Shown one piece after another: positions 1 through 8,723 of a DNA stretch of 39,315 nucleotides. Below the pieces are notes generated by a model, which made no database searches, was not told the DNA's origin, and was given only the letters and a program-made list of their open reading frames with translations. The stretch lies in contig SGZB01000008.1 of NCBI GenBank assembly GCA_004321735.1, positions 1 to 39,315 of the forward strand. The letters run 5' to 3'. Positions within the stretch are counted from its first letter, which is position 1. Every line of letters begins with the position of its first letter. The translations under genes were made by a program, and so were the position numbers. This DNA is from Flavobacteriales bacterium. GTDB taxonomy: Bacteria > Bacteroidota > Bacteroidia > Flavobacteriales > Flavobacteriaceae.

Positions 1-588
1 GAGACTGCAAAAGCACAAGACTTCGGAGCTGATGTAGTAAGTGCATATGTTTGGAGAGGTACCCAATTTGGTGAAGGCCCTCACGTTCAACCTTGGATGG
101 AGTTAGGTTCTGGTGCTCTTACTGGTGGTATTTGGGGGAGTTTTCCAATAACTGGAGGTGATGGAGGTCACGAACTTGATTTGTGGGCGTCATACGATTT
201 TGGTCCTCTCGCAATTACTGTTACTAATTATTCTTTTCCTAATTCAAATGGAACTTACTCTAGTGGTGGTGTGTTTGATGGAGATTTAGAATTAAGTGGT
301 TCAACAAGTTTAGGTCCAATTGATCTTACAGTTGGTTATTTTACAGATTTAGAAGCTTTATACATTGAAGCAGGTTTCCCTTTAGGTCCTGTAGGTGTAG
401 GAATAGGTTTTGGTAGTGATGCTGCTGATGCTTTTTACGCAGGTGGAGAAAGTGGACTTGTTAATCTTTCATTCAGCGGTGAAAAGGAAATTAAATTCAC
501 TGAAGACTATTCACTCCCAGTATTTGGATCATTTATTTATAATCCAGATGCAGAATCAGCATTCTTAGTATTTGGATTTAGTTTATAA
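1..588 (+). CDS. TorF-family putative outer-membrane protein, 5' end missing
   Basis: The reading frame is open from base 1 to the stop at 588. The ATG at 97 is internal, because the 32 codons before it read as good protein ending in SAYVWRGTQFGEGPHVQPW. The stretch DVVSAYVWRG followed by Gly-rich alternating beta segments is typical of the TorF / Gcw_chp family of presumed outer-membrane beta-barrels, and the protein ends in Phe-Ser-Leu. The missing part should be the signal peptide. It lies 16 bases before the P-II gene and is probably in one operon with it and amtB, so it may be a porin serving ammonium uptake. Substrate and pore activity are not shown by the sequence. Confidence 0.75.
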   Translation, partial: ETAKAQDFGADVVSAYVWRGTQFGEGPHVQPWMELGSGALTGGIWGSFPITGGDGGHELDLWASYDFGPLAITVTNYSFPNSNGTYSSGGVFDGDLELSGSTSLGPIDLTVGYFTDLEALYIEAGFPLGPVGVGIGFGSDAADAFYAGGESGLVNLSFSGEKEIKFTEDYSLPVFGSFIYNPDAESAFLVFGFSL

Positions 589-604
589 TTAAAATTTACA
601 TAAT

Positions 605-943
605 ATGAAAAAAGTAGAAGCAATTATTCGAAAGTCCAAATTTCGAGAAGTAAAAGAAGCTCTTCATAATGTTGAAGTGAACTTCTTTAGTTACTGGGAC
701 GTTACTGGTGTTGGTAATGAAAAAGTTGGTAAAAGTTATAGAGGTATAACTTATAGTACCTCTGACATTCAGAGAAGATATTTATCTATAGTAGTTTCTG
801 ATTCATTTCTTGATAGAACTATAGAAGCAATATTAAAATCTGGCTCCACAGATAATGTAGGAGATGGAAAAATATTTGTAAGTGAAATTAAAGAGGCTTA
901 CAGAATAAGAACAGGAGAAAAAGGTAACGAATCATTAAATTAA
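605..943 (+). CDS. glnB: P-II nitrogen regulatory protein (GlnB/GlnK type)
   Basis: A 112-residue protein aligning along its full length with P-II trimeric signal proteins, which sense ATP/ADP and 2-oxoglutarate and control AmtB and glutamine synthetase. It starts MKKVEAIIRKSKF; GDGKIFV (Lys89) and RIRTGE (Arg100, Arg102) are the ATP-site motifs. The T-loop keeps YRGITY with Tyr50 at the position of E. coli Tyr51. The usual GFGRQKG at 35-41 reads GVGNEKV, so Arg38 and Gln39 (which helps bind Mg-2-oxoglutarate) are Asn and Glu, and the second half of the T-loop (STSDIQRRYL) differs from DFLPKVKI. It ends 6 bases before amtB, the classic glnK-amtB pairing. Confidence 0.93.
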   Translation: MKKVEAIIRKSKFREVKEALHNVEVNFFSYWDVTGVGNEKVGKSYRGITYSTSDIQRRYLSIVVSDSFLDRTIEAILKSGSTDNVGDGKIFVSEIKEAYRIRTGEKGNESLN

Positions 944-949
944 AACAAT

Positions 950-2191
950 ATGGAATTATTAACGACGAACAACGTATGGATGATGATATGTACTGCATTA
1001 GTATTTTTTATGCACTTAGGTTTCACATTTTTAGAAATTGGTTTAACAAGACAAAAAAATACAATAAACATTATTTTTAAAAATTTCTTTGTAATCACAA
1101 TGGGATTACTTGTTTATTGTGGTTTTGGTTTTAATTTAATGTATCCTGGAGATTTTAATATTATCGATGGTGTTTTAGGATTTTCAGATTTTGGACTAAA
1201 TCCAGGTGAAGGATATGATCAAATAGCATACGCAGATGGCGGTTACACTTACTGGACAGATTTTCTGTTCCAAGGAATGTTTGCAGCAACAGCAGCCACA
1301 ATTATTTCAGGAGCTGTAGCTGAAAGAATTAAAATTTCATCATTTATGCTTATTGCTTTTTTATATGTGGCAATTGTGTATCCAATAGTTGGATCATGGC
1401 AATGGGGAAGTGGATTTTTTAGCACTTTTATAAGCGAAGATTTAGGTTTTTATGATTTTGCAGGCTCAACACTTGTTCACTCTGTTGGTGGATGGGGAGC
1501 ATTAGTTGTTATATATTTTTTAGGTGCTAGAAAAGGAAAATTTGACTCAGAAGGAAATCCTCAGGCAATTCCAGGATCTAATATTCCTCTTTCAGCAGCA
1601 GGAGTATTAATCCTTTGGTTAGGTTGGTTTGGGTTTAATGGTGGATCAGTACTATCTGCTGATCCCGCTCTAACATCAATAACTCTAGTTACTACATGCC
1701 TTGCTGCAGCAGCTGGTGGAATTGGTGCAGCCTTATTTACATGGGCTAGATATAAAAGTTTAGATGTAACTATGTTTATGAATGGCGTATTAGGAGGACT
1801 AGTTGGGATTACAGCAGGTGCAGATTTAATGTTACCTGGAACTGCAATTATAATTGGATTATTAGCAGGTGTTATAGTTGTTCTATCAATTTCATTTATG
1901 GATAAATGTAAGCTTGACGATCCTGTAGGAGCAATACCTGTTCATTTATTTTGTGGAATATGGGGAACATTAGCTGTTGGAATTTTCGGAGAAAAAGCTG
2001 GTTTTGATCAATTTATGGTTCAATTAGCATGCGTTGGAATTGCTGGAGTTTTTTGTGTATTTGGAGCTACAATCATAACATTATTAGTAAAATCAATAGC
2101 TGGGTTAAGAGTTGATGAAAAAGAAGAAGCTGTTGGACTTGATATCGCTGAACATGGCTCAGAAGCTTATGGTGATTTTAGTATGAAATAA
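950..2191 (+). CDS. amtB: Ammonium transporter AmtB
   Basis: A 413-residue polytopic inner-membrane protein of the Amt/MEP/Rh family. The signature around GSTLVHSVGGWGALV is present, with the twin pore histidines at about His177 and His332 (in GAIPVHLFCG). FQGMFAATAATIISGAVAER in the first half is also typical. There is no obvious cleaved signal peptide, and the first helix starts almost at once. The hydrophilic C-terminal tail (last about 30 residues, GLDIAEHGSEAYGDFSMK) is where P-II proteins dock in studied homologues. It is transcribed with the P-II gene just upstream and is followed by a strong terminator at 2263. Confidence 0.96.
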   Translation: MELLTTNNVWMMICTALVFFMHLGFTFLEIGLTRQKNTINIIFKNFFVITMGLLVYCGFGFNLMYPGDFNIIDGVLGFSDFGLNPGEGYDQIAYADGGYTYWTDFLFQGMFAATAATIISGAVAERIKISSFMLIAFLYVAIVYPIVGSWQWGSGFFSTFISEDLGFYDFAGSTLVHSVGGWGALVVIYFLGARKGKFDSEGNPQAIPGSNIPLSAAGVLILWLGWFGFNGGSVLSADPALTSITLVTTCLAAAAGGIGAALFTWARYKSLDVTMFMNGVLGGLVGITAGADLMLPGTAIIIGLLAGVIVVLSISFMDKCKLDDPVGAIPVHLFCGIWGTLAVGIFGEKAGFDQFMVQLACVGIAGVFCVFGATIITLLVKSIAGLRVDEKEEAVGLDIAEHGSEAYGDFSMK

Positions 2192-2262
2192 AAATAAAAG
2201 AGTTTAGAAAATAATCCATAATATAAAGTTAGTTGTTTAATATTTTATTTCTGAATTCTTAC

Positions 2263-2291
2263 AAAAGAGGCTTTTTTAAGCCTCTTTTTTT
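2263..2291. terminator. Bidirectional intrinsic terminator between amtB and pyrF
   Basis: An 11-bp perfect stem (AAAAGAGGCTT / AAGCCTCTTTT) with a four-base T loop. It is followed by a T run on the plus strand and by TTTTG on the minus strand. It serves amtB and the convergent pyrF, whose stop codon it touches. Confidence 0.9.
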
Positions 2292-3087
2292 ATTTGAAAT
2301 CTATTTGTGAATTAATATAATCAACAGATTTTTCTGCCTCATCCAAATATTCTTTTGAATTAGAAGCGTAAATAATAGCTCTAGAAACATTGATTAAAAT
2401 ATTCTTAGATGTTTTGGTAAGATTCTTTACAACCTTATTGATATCTCCACCCTGTGATCCAACACCAGGTATTAACAAAAAACTCTCTGGAATTAAAGCT
2501 CTAATCTTTTCAAAATAGTCATCTTTTGTTGCTCCAACAACATACATTAATTTATTTGATTCTTCCCAGTCCTGAGATTTAGCTATAACATTTAAATATA
2601 AATCATTTGGAATTTGAAAATCATGGGAACCTTCATTAGATGTTAAAGCTAGAAGAATTACATATTTATTTTCATATTTTAAAAATTGATTTACGGAATC
2701 TTTTCCCATGTATGGAGAAATAGTTATTGAATCAAAATTTAATTTTTCAAAAAAAGCTTTAGCATACATACTTGATGTATTACCAATATCTGCTCTTTTA
2801 GCATCAGCAATGGTAAATAAATCAGGATAGTTATGATTTATGTAATCAACGGTTTTAGTCAAGCTCGACCATCCTTCTGTTCCATTAGCTTCATAAAATG
2901 CCGTATTGATTTTAACTGCTATAATTTTATTATGCAACCTGTCAATCAATGATTTATTAAACTCAAAAACTGAATCAGAATATTTATTTAAATGCGGAGG
3001 AACTTTTTCAATATCAGTATCTAATCCTAGACATAAGTAAGTTTTCTTTAACTCAATATTTTTTTGGAGTTCATTCAATCTCATCAT
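2290..3087 (-). CDS. pyrF: Orotidine 5'-phosphate decarboxylase
   Basis: A 265-residue protein of the longer PyrF subfamily, catalysing OMP to UMP in de novo pyrimidine synthesis. The core is visible as LCLGLDTD near the N terminus, the invariant DAKRADIGN motif (catalytic Asp-Lys-Asp network) around residue 90, and [11 protein letters not shown] (phosphate loop) near 205. The first ATG overlaps the prfA stop codon (ATGA), so translation is probably coupled. A second Met directly follows and could be the start. It is last in a purM-prfA-pyrF operon. Confidence 0.95.
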   Translation of the reverse strand: MMRLNELQKNIELKKTYLCLGLDTDIEKVPPHLNKYSDSVFEFNKSLIDRLHNKIIAVKINTAFYEANGTEGWSSLTKTVDYINHNYPDLFTIADAKRADIGNTSSMYAKAFFEKLNFDSITISPYMGKDSVNQFLKYENKYVILLALTSNEGSHDFQIPNDLYLNVIAKSQDWEESNKLMYVVGATKDDYFEKIRALIPESFLLIPGVGSQGGDINKVVKNLTKTSKNILINVSRAIIYASNSKEYLDEAEKSVDYINSQIDFK

Positions 3088-4160
3088 AGATTTTCATTTT
3101 CGTTTTTCATAAGTTCAGTATTTTGAGCAACTTTTAGCTCATCAATTAACTTTTCAATATCACCATTAACAATATTTTGTAAATCATATAAAGTTAAATT
3201 TATTCTATGATCAGTCACCCTTCCCTGAGGATAATTATATGTTCTGATTTTAGCAGATCTATCCCCTGAAGAAACCATCAAGCTGCGTTTCTGAGAATCT
3301 TCCTCAAGTTTTTTACTTAATTCTAGCTCATATAACCTAGTTCTCAAAACTTTTAGTGCTTTCTCTAAATTTTTGTGTTGTGATTTTTGATCTTGGCAAC
3401 TTACAATTAAACCAGTTGGTTCATGATGAAGATTTATTGCAGAATATGTTGTATTTACAGATTGTCCACCAGGACCAGTACTGGTTGTTCTTTCAATTCT
3501 AACTTCTTGCATATTTAATTCAACATCAAATTCTTCAGCTTCTGGTAATACCATTACTGTAGCTGCAGAAGTATGAACTCTTCCTTGTGTTTCGGTTTGT
3601 GGAACTCTTTGAACTCTATGAACTCCTGATTCAAATTTTAATGTTCCGTAAACATTCTCACCATTAATTTCGATGATTATTTCTTTAAAACCTCCTGCAG
3701 TTCCTTCATTTAAATCAACAATATTAACTTTCCATCCTCTTTTTTCGGCAAATTTCGAATACATTCTAAATAAGTCTCCAGCAAAAATACTAGCTTCATC
3801 TCCCCCAGTTCCAGCTCTAAGCTCCATTACTATATTTTTAGAATCATCAGGATCTTTTGGGATTAGCATTATTTTTAATTCTTCTTCAATTTCATTAATC
3901 AAATCATTGTTACTAGATAATTCAGAAGATGCTAACTCTATCATCTCTTGATCACTTTCAGATTTTAAAATTTCTTCTGCTTCATAAATATTTTCCTTTA
4001 TAGTATTATATTCATTTATCTTATCAACTATTTCTTTTAAGTCTTTATATTCCTTTGAAATTTTAACGTATTGCTTTTGATCTGAGATAATATCAGGTTG
4101 AATAATCAAATCTGATAACTCAACAAATCTTTGTTTAATAATATTTAGTTTCTCTTCCAT
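3084..4160 (-). CDS. prfA: Peptide chain release factor 1
   Basis: A 358-residue class I release factor that reads UAA/UAG stop codons and triggers peptide release on the ribosome. The GGQ motif is at residues 231-233 inside [31 protein letters not shown] near residue 300 is characteristic of RF1. Length is normal and no programmed frameshift (an RF2 trait) is present. It lies 5 bases after purM and overlaps pyrF by 4 bases. Confidence 0.96.
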   Translation of the reverse strand: MEEKLNIIKQRFVELSDLIIQPDIISDQKQYVKISKEYKDLKEIVDKINEYNTIKENIYEAEEILKSESDQEMIELASSELSSNNDLINEIEEELKIMLIPKDPDDSKNIVMELRAGTGGDEASIFAGDLFRMYSKFAEKRGWKVNIVDLNEGTAGGFKEIIIEINGENVYGTLKFESGVHRVQRVPQTETQGRVHTSAATVMVLPEAEEFDVELNMQEVRIERTTSTGPGGQSVNTTYSAINLHHEPTGLIVSCQDQKSQHKNLEKALKVLRTRLYELELSKKLEEDSQKRSLMVSSGDRSAKIRTYNYPQGRVTDHRINLTLYDLQNIVNGDIEKLIDELKVAQNTELMKNENENL

Positions 4161-4165
4161 AAATA

Positions 4166-5338
4166 TTAATATTCAAAAGTACCATAGCTTGAGGATATAG
4201 TTAATTTTTTGTTCATAGAATCTTCTACTCTACCAACTATTTTTGCTTCAATATTGAAACCTTTAGAAATACTTATAATTTTATCAGCAGTCGATCTATC
4301 TGTATATATTTCCATTCGGTGTCCCATATTAAAAACTTGATACATTTCTTTCCATGAGGTTCCAGATTCTTCTTGAATAAGTTTAAATACTGGCGGGAGA
4401 TCAAATAAATTATCTTTTATAATGTGAAGTTTATCAACAAAATGAAGAATTTTTGTTTGTGCCCCTCCACTACAATGAATGATTCCATTTATTTTTTTTC
4501 TATCAATTTCTTCAAAAATCTTTTTTATTAAAGGAGCATAGGTCCTAGTTGGCGATAACACCAGTTTACCTGCATCTAATGGTAAATTTTCAATACGATC
4601 AGTAACTTTTTTTGTACCAGAATAAACTAGTTCGTCGCTAATTTGGTTATCAAAAGACTCAGGGTATTTATTTTTTAAAGATTTTTCAAAAACATCATGT
4701 CTAGCAGATGTCAATCCATTACTGCCAATTCCGCTATTATACTCTTCTTCATAGCTAGCTTTTCCAAAGGAAGATAGACCAACTATTACATTACCTGCGA
4801 TAATATTTCCATTATCAATGACATCAGCTCTTTTCATTCTACAAAAAACAGTTGAATCAACTATTATTGTTTTGACTAAATCACCAACATCAGCAGTCTC
4901 ACCCCCAGATGACACCACATTCATTCCATACTTATTTAGATTATTAATAACCTCTTCATTTCCTTCAATTATTTGTTTAATAATTTCTCCAGGGATTAAT
5001 TTTTTATTTCTTCCAATTGTTGAAGAAACTACAATATTTTCAGTAGCTCCAACACATATTAAATCATCAATATTCATTATCAATGAATCTTGACTTATAC
5101 CCTTCCACACTCTCAAATCTTTTGTTTCTTTCCAATAAACGTAGGCAAGAGAAGATTTAGTACCAGCACCATCAGCATGCATAATAATACAATACTCAGA
5201 ATCATTTGATAATGTATCCGGAATAATTTTACAAAAAGATTTTGGAAACAATCCTTTATCTATATTTTTAATTGCATTATGGACATCTTCTTTTCCGTGA
5301 GAAACACCCCTGTCAGCATATTTATTTGAAGAGCTCAA
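4166..5338 (-). CDS. purM: Phosphoribosylformylglycinamidine cyclo-ligase (AIR synthetase)
   Basis: A 390-residue PurM in the Bacteroidota form. It closes the imidazole ring of AIR in purine synthesis using ATP. Recognisable segments are [18 protein letters not shown] at the N terminus, [14 protein letters not shown] (ATP-site Gly/Asp region), [13 protein letters not shown] and [10 protein letters not shown] near the C terminus. The start is TTG at 5336-5338. An in-frame stop lies upstream, and the next Met is only at about residue 53, inside conserved sequence, so TTG is the only sensible start. A -7 promoter element lies about 17 bases upstream. Confidence 0.93.
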   Translation of the reverse strand: MSSSNKYADRGVSHGKEDVHNAIKNIDKGLFPKSFCKIIPDTLSNDSEYCIIMHADGAGTKSSLAYVYWKETKDLRVWKGISQDSLIMNIDDLICVGATENIVVSSTIGRNKKLIPGEIIKQIIEGNEEVINNLNKYGMNVVSSGGETADVGDLVKTIIVDSTVFCRMKRADVIDNGNIIAGNVIVGLSSFGKASYEEEYNSGIGSNGLTSARHDVFEKSLKNKYPESFDNQISDELVYSGTKKVTDRIENLPLDAGKLVLSPTRTYAPLIKKIFEEIDRKKINGIIHCSGGAQTKILHFVDKLHIIKDNLFDLPPVFKLIQEESGTSWKEMYQVFNMGHRMEIYTDRSTADKIISISKGFNIEAKIVGRVEDSMNKKLTISSSYGTFEY

Positions 5339-5354
5339 AAGTTTAATTATTTAA

Positions 5355-5362
5355 CAAAGATA
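5355..5362 (-). promoter_or_regulatory. -7 promoter element for purM operon (TATCTTTG)
   Basis: On the minus strand TATCTTTG matches the Bacteroidota -7 consensus TAnnTTTG exactly. It lies 16 bases before the TTG start of purM, giving a leader of about 10 bases. No convincing -33 TTG was seen at standard spacing. Confidence 0.55.
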
Positions 5363-5570
5363 GTTTATATCACAATTTTTGAAAACATTTGATTAAAATA
5401 TGATTTCAAATAATTAACAAAATGATAAAAAAAGCAAAATATTTTATTAATATATGATTTATTATATGGTAAAATTATCATGTTGATAAAAACATAATTA
5501 AAACATCTTACACGTTCGTTTTCAACTAAATTAAAATTTAAATTTAGAGGCTTAATAACTTTATATTATT

Positions 5571-6578
5571 ATGAATAAATCAAAACTTGAATATTTATGG
5601 TTAGATGGGTATAAACCCACACAAACCCTAAGAGGAAAAACAAAAATCGTTGAAGATTTTAGTGGAAAACTAGAAGACTGTCCAATGTGGTCGTTTGACG
5701 GTAGTTCAACAAGACAAGCGGAAGGAGGATCTTCCGACTGTTTATTAAAGCCTGTAGCAATTTATCCTGATCCGGTAAGAAGAAATGGTTTTATCGTTAT
5801 GACTGAAGTTTTAAATGCCGATGGTTCTCCACACGAATCAAACGGTAGAGCAACTATCGATGACGATGATAATGATTTCTGGTTTGGATTTGAACAGGAA
5901 TATTTCCTGTGGGATCCTGAAACAAATCTACCTTTAGGATTTCCAAAGGACCAAACTCCACAAGGACAATTCTATTGCTCAGTTGGAGGTAAAAATACAT
6001 TTGGAAGAGAAGTAATGGATAGACACTTAGACATTTGTTTAGATGCTGGAATCAATGTAGAAGGAACCAATGCAGAAGTTGCTGCTGGACAATGGGAATT
6101 TCAAACATTTGCAAAAGGAGCTAAAAAAGCTGGTGATGAAATGTGGGTAGCTAGATATTTATTAGAAAGATTAGCTGAAGAATATGGATTAGGTATTGAA
6201 TATCATCCTAAGCCATTAGGTCCAACTGACTGGAACGGGTCAGGAATGCATGCAAACTTCTCAAACACTCTTTTAAGAACTTGTGGTTCTAAAGAAACTT
6301 ATGAGGCTGTATGCGAAGCTTTCAGACCTGTAGTTAAAGAACATATTGATGTATATGGTGCTTACAATGATCAAAGATTAACAGGTGAACATGAAACACA
6401 ATCTATCCATGAATTTAGCTATGGAGTTTCTGATAGAGGTGCGTCTATAAGAATACCAATTATGACTGTTGAAAAAGGATGGAAAGGGTGGTTAGAGGAC
6501 AGAAGACCTGCTTCGAATGGTGATCCGTATAAAATTGCTGGAAGAATTATAAAAACTGTTAAGTCAGCTAAGGTATAG
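5571..6578 (+). CDS. glnA: Glutamine synthetase, GSII (eukaryote-like) type
   Basis: A 335-residue enzyme joining glutamate and ammonia with ATP. The length (versus about 470 for GSI and 700 for GSIII) and motifs point to GSII: WSFDGSSTRQAEGGSSD near residue 40, FGFEQEYFLW near 100, NGSGMHANFS near 222 and GEHETQSIHEFSYGVSDRGA near 265. It stands alone, with 232 bases of AT-rich DNA upstream shared with divergent purM and a terminator downstream. P-II and AmtB lie 3.4 kb away, so the window holds uptake, sensing and assimilation of ammonium. No clear TAnnTTTG element was found ahead of it; TAACTTTA just before the ATG is one base off. Confidence 0.96.
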   Translation: MNKSKLEYLWLDGYKPTQTLRGKTKIVEDFSGKLEDCPMWSFDGSSTRQAEGGSSDCLLKPVAIYPDPVRRNGFIVMTEVLNADGSPHESNGRATIDDDDNDFWFGFEQEYFLWDPETNLPLGFPKDQTPQGQFYCSVGGKNTFGREVMDRHLDICLDAGINVEGTNAEVAAGQWEFQTFAKGAKKAGDEMWVARYLLERLAEEYGLGIEYHPKPLGPTDWNGSGMHANFSNTLLRTCGSKETYEAVCEAFRPVVKEHIDVYGAYNDQRLTGEHETQSIHEFSYGVSDRGASIRIPIMTVEKGWKGWLEDRRPASNGDPYKIAGRIIKTVKSAKV

Positions 6579-6596
6579 TTGATAAGATTTTATCTT

Positions 6597-6630
6597 TAAA
6601 AAACACCTCAATTTGGGGTGTTTTTTTTAT
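6597..6630. terminator. Bidirectional terminator between glnA and the CaCA exchanger
   Basis: The hairpin CACCTCA / TGGGGTG (one G-T pair) is flanked by A-run and T-run, giving T8 after the stem on the plus strand and T6 on the minus strand. It lies between the convergent ends of glnA and the exchanger gene. Confidence 0.88.
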
Positions 6631-7562
6631 AATAAAGTGAAGTAATATAAAAAAAATGCTGATAATAAAAATAGCCCATGAATTGAGTACATTTTATACT
6701 TTCTTGGAAAAAAGAAAAATACCCCGAGCACTGCGCTAAAAGCAAACATAACGTAAATATCAAAACTTAAAATTTCAGAACTTTTTATAGATAGAGTTCT
6801 TATTATTGAAGTAATTCCAATTACTGCAAGAATATTAAAAATATTAGATCCTATTATATTTCCAATTGAAATGTCTAACTCTTTCTTATATATTGCCACC
6901 AATGTTGTAGCTAATTCAGGAAGACTTGTTCCCATGGCAACCATTGTTAATCCAATAACTCTTTCAGAAACACCAAAATAATTTGCGAAAAAAATTGAGC
7001 TTTCTACAAATAGCTCAGAACCTGAATAGAGAAGGATTGAAGATAAAGCTAGATAAATAAAGATTTTACTCAATGACATATTTGAAGTTGATAAGTCATC
7101 TAAATCTTCACTTTCATTCGCTCTAACTTTGAAGCTAAAAATGATAAATAGAACTAAAACAGAAGTAAAAACAACACCTTCAAACCTGTCAATCTGTGAG
7201 TCTTGAAGAAACCAAATAAACAATAAACTTACTATGATTAGCCAAGGAAAATCATACTTAATATTTTCCTTTTTAATATTTATAGTAACAAATAATAGTG
7301 CAATTGAAAAAACCAATCCAATATTGGCGATGTTTGAACCAATAACATTTGAAATAGCTATATCGCTAGAATTTTTTAAAACTGAACTTATACTTATTAG
7401 TAACTCTGGAGCTGATGTGGCAAATGAAACAATAGTTAAACCTATAACAAGCTTTGAAACATTGTACTTGAGTGATAAATCAATTGAGCTTCTTAAAAGC
7501 AAATCACTTCCAACAACTAACAAAACAAGACCAAGTACAAGAAAAATTACTTCCAAAATCAT
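6627..7562 (-). CDS. Calcium/sodium antiporter, CaCA family (YrbG-like)
   Basis: A 311-residue inner-membrane cation/Ca2+ exchanger. The two inverted alpha repeats are clear: SFATSAPELLISI with SNVIGSNIANIGLV in the first half, and AMGTSLPELATTLVAI with GNIIGSNIFNILAV in the second. They carry the ion-binding Glu and Asn/Ser residues. About ten hydrophobic segments are split by a charged loop near residue 150 (ESEDLDDL). It is divergent from the small gene at 7603. A near-match -7 element (TATCTTAG, minus strand, 7569-7576) lies just before its ATG. Confidence 0.92.
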   Translation of the reverse strand: MILEVIFLVLGLVLLVVGSDLLLRSSIDLSLKYNVSKLVIGLTIVSFATSAPELLISISSVLKNSSDIAISNVIGSNIANIGLVFSIALLFVTINIKKENIKYDFPWLIIVSLLFIWFLQDSQIDRFEGVVFTSVLVLFIIFSFKVRANESEDLDDLSTSNMSLSKIFIYLALSSILLYSGSELFVESSIFFANYFGVSERVIGLTMVAMGTSLPELATTLVAIYKKELDISIGNIIGSNIFNILAVIGITSIIRTLSIKSSEILSFDIYVMFAFSAVLGVFFFFPRKYKMYSIHGLFLLSAFFLYYFTLL

Positions 7563-7602
7563 TAGTTGCTAAGATAATACATGTATTGTATATTGCATTT
7601 AA

Positions 7603-7758
7603 ATGAATTCAAAACTTATTTTTAGATTTTTAGCTTTATTAAATAAAATCATTTTACCTAGTTACACTAAAAGAAGGTTAAATCTTTCAAAAGCCACAAA
7701 ACTTCAATTAGCAATCATTTATTGGAGATACATAATAACAACAAAAGCACTAAAATGA
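7603..7758 (+). CDS. Small basic protein of the family often labelled SsrA-binding protein in flavobacteria (51 aa)
   Basis: An ATG at 7603 opens a 51-codon frame beginning MNSKLIFRFLALLNKIILPS and ending IIYWRYIITTKALK. From memory, many flavobacterial genomes carry a protein of about 50 residues with the same pattern (FKxLAKLNKxxLPSxxKxxLDLSK...AIxGWRYxVTxNAL), usually named SsrA-binding protein although it is not SmpB. Its TGA overlaps the ATG of the asparaginase gene (ATGA), implying coupled translation. True function is unknown. The family match is the main reason to believe it is real. Confidence 0.7.
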   Translation: MNSKLIFRFLALLNKIILPSYTKRRLNLSKATKLQLAIIYWRYIITTKALK

Positions 7759-8723
7759 AGAAAAAATATACATTATTGGCACTCATTCTTTTGATTATTT
7801 CATGTGAAACAGTGAATAAAAATGAATTCGCTATTGTTATCCACGGTGGCGCAGGTACAATACTTAAAGAAAATATGAGTAATGAATTAGAGACTGCATA
7901 TAAAAATAAAATGAAAGAAGCCTTAGATGCAGGGTACTATATTTTAAAAACCAGTGGAACAAGCATAGATGCAGTTGAAGCTGCTATTAAAATTCTTGAA
8001 GACTCAGAACTTTTTAATGCAGGAAGAGGTTCGGTTCTATCTAACAATGAAGAGGTTGAAATGGATGCCTCCATAATGACGGGTCACAATTTAAATGCAG
8101 GTGCAATATCTGGAATAAAGCATATAAAAAATCCCATTTCACTAGCAAGAAAAGTGATGGAAGAATCTGAACATGTTTTTTTATCTGGAAAAGGAGCTGA
8201 AGATTTCGCAGTTTCTAAAGGATTTGAAACTATTGAAAACAATAGTTTTATTACTGAAAGAAGATTAAATTCAGTAAGAAATGCTAAAAAAAGAGATTCA
8301 ATTCAAGACAATAAATTTGGAACAGTAGGTTGTGTTGCACTTGATAAATTTGGAAATATAACAAGTGGAACATCAACAGGTGGAATGACGAATAAAAAAT
8401 GGAATAGAATTGGTGATGTGCCAATTATTGGAGCAGGTACATATGCTAACAATAACACCTGTGGCATATCATCAACCGGTTGGGGCGAATATTTTATCAG
8501 AAATGTAGTTGCTTATGATATTTCTTCTCAAATAGATTATTTAAAAATTGATATTAACCAGGCTGCTAAAAATACTTTAAAAAAAGTGAAAGATCTTGGC
8601 GGGAGTGGTGGTGTAATTGGAATTGACAAAAATGGAAATGTAATGATGGATTTTAATACTAAAGGAATGTACAGAGGTTATATTAAGTCAGACGGAGAAA
8701 TTAAAATTGAGATTTATCAATAG
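7755..8723 (+). CDS. Isoaspartyl peptidase / L-asparaginase (Ntn hydrolase, lipoprotein)
   Basis: A 322-residue threonine aspartase-type N-terminal nucleophile hydrolase. The precursor is expected to cleave itself before Thr190 in FGTVGCVALD; GTSTGGMTNKKWNRIGD and GAGTYANN that follow form the substrate site. The N-terminal part shows VIHGGAGTI and FNAGRGSVL. The frame extends up to a TTG at 7722, but MKKKYTLLALILLIISCETV from the ATG at 7755 is a clear lipoprotein signal with Cys about 17, so that start is chosen. It releases Asp/ammonia from beta-aspartyl peptides or asparagine, probably in the periplasm. The 3' end overlaps crtY by 7 bases. Confidence 0.9.
   Translation: MKKKYTLLALILLIISCETVNKNEFAIVIHGGAGTILKENMSNELETAYKNKMKEALDAGYYILKTSGTSIDAVEAAIKILEDSELFNAGRGSVLSNNEEVEMDASIMTGHNLNAGAISGIKHIKNPISLARKVMEESEHVFLSGKGAEDFAVSKGFETIENNSFITERRLNSVRNAKKRDSIQDNKFGTVGCVALDKFGNITSGTSTGGMTNKKWNRIGDVPIIGAGTYANNNTCGISSTGWGEYFIRNVVAYDISSQIDYLKIDINQAAKNTLKKVKDLGGSGGVIGIDKNGNVMMDFNTKGMYRGYIKSDGEIKIEIYQ

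Noticed and set aside
2203-2217. TTTAGAAAATAATCC after amtB as a further Fur-like box
   Set aside because: Only one half-site fits, and it lies downstream of a gene rather than at a promoter.
3673-5093. Open frames on the plus strand inside prfA and purM
   Set aside because: They are antisense to strongly conserved genes and have no family resemblance or promoter.
5339-5570. Repeated ATATGATTT words ahead of glnA as possible NtrC-like or P-II-linked operators
   Set aside because: Two short AT-rich words without symmetry are within chance in this composition. No other structure is seen in the gap apart from the purM -7 element.
7722-7754. TTG start giving 11 more residues on the asparaginase
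   Set aside because: The ATG at 7755 gives a proper lipoprotein signal peptide and overlaps the stop of the small upstream gene.
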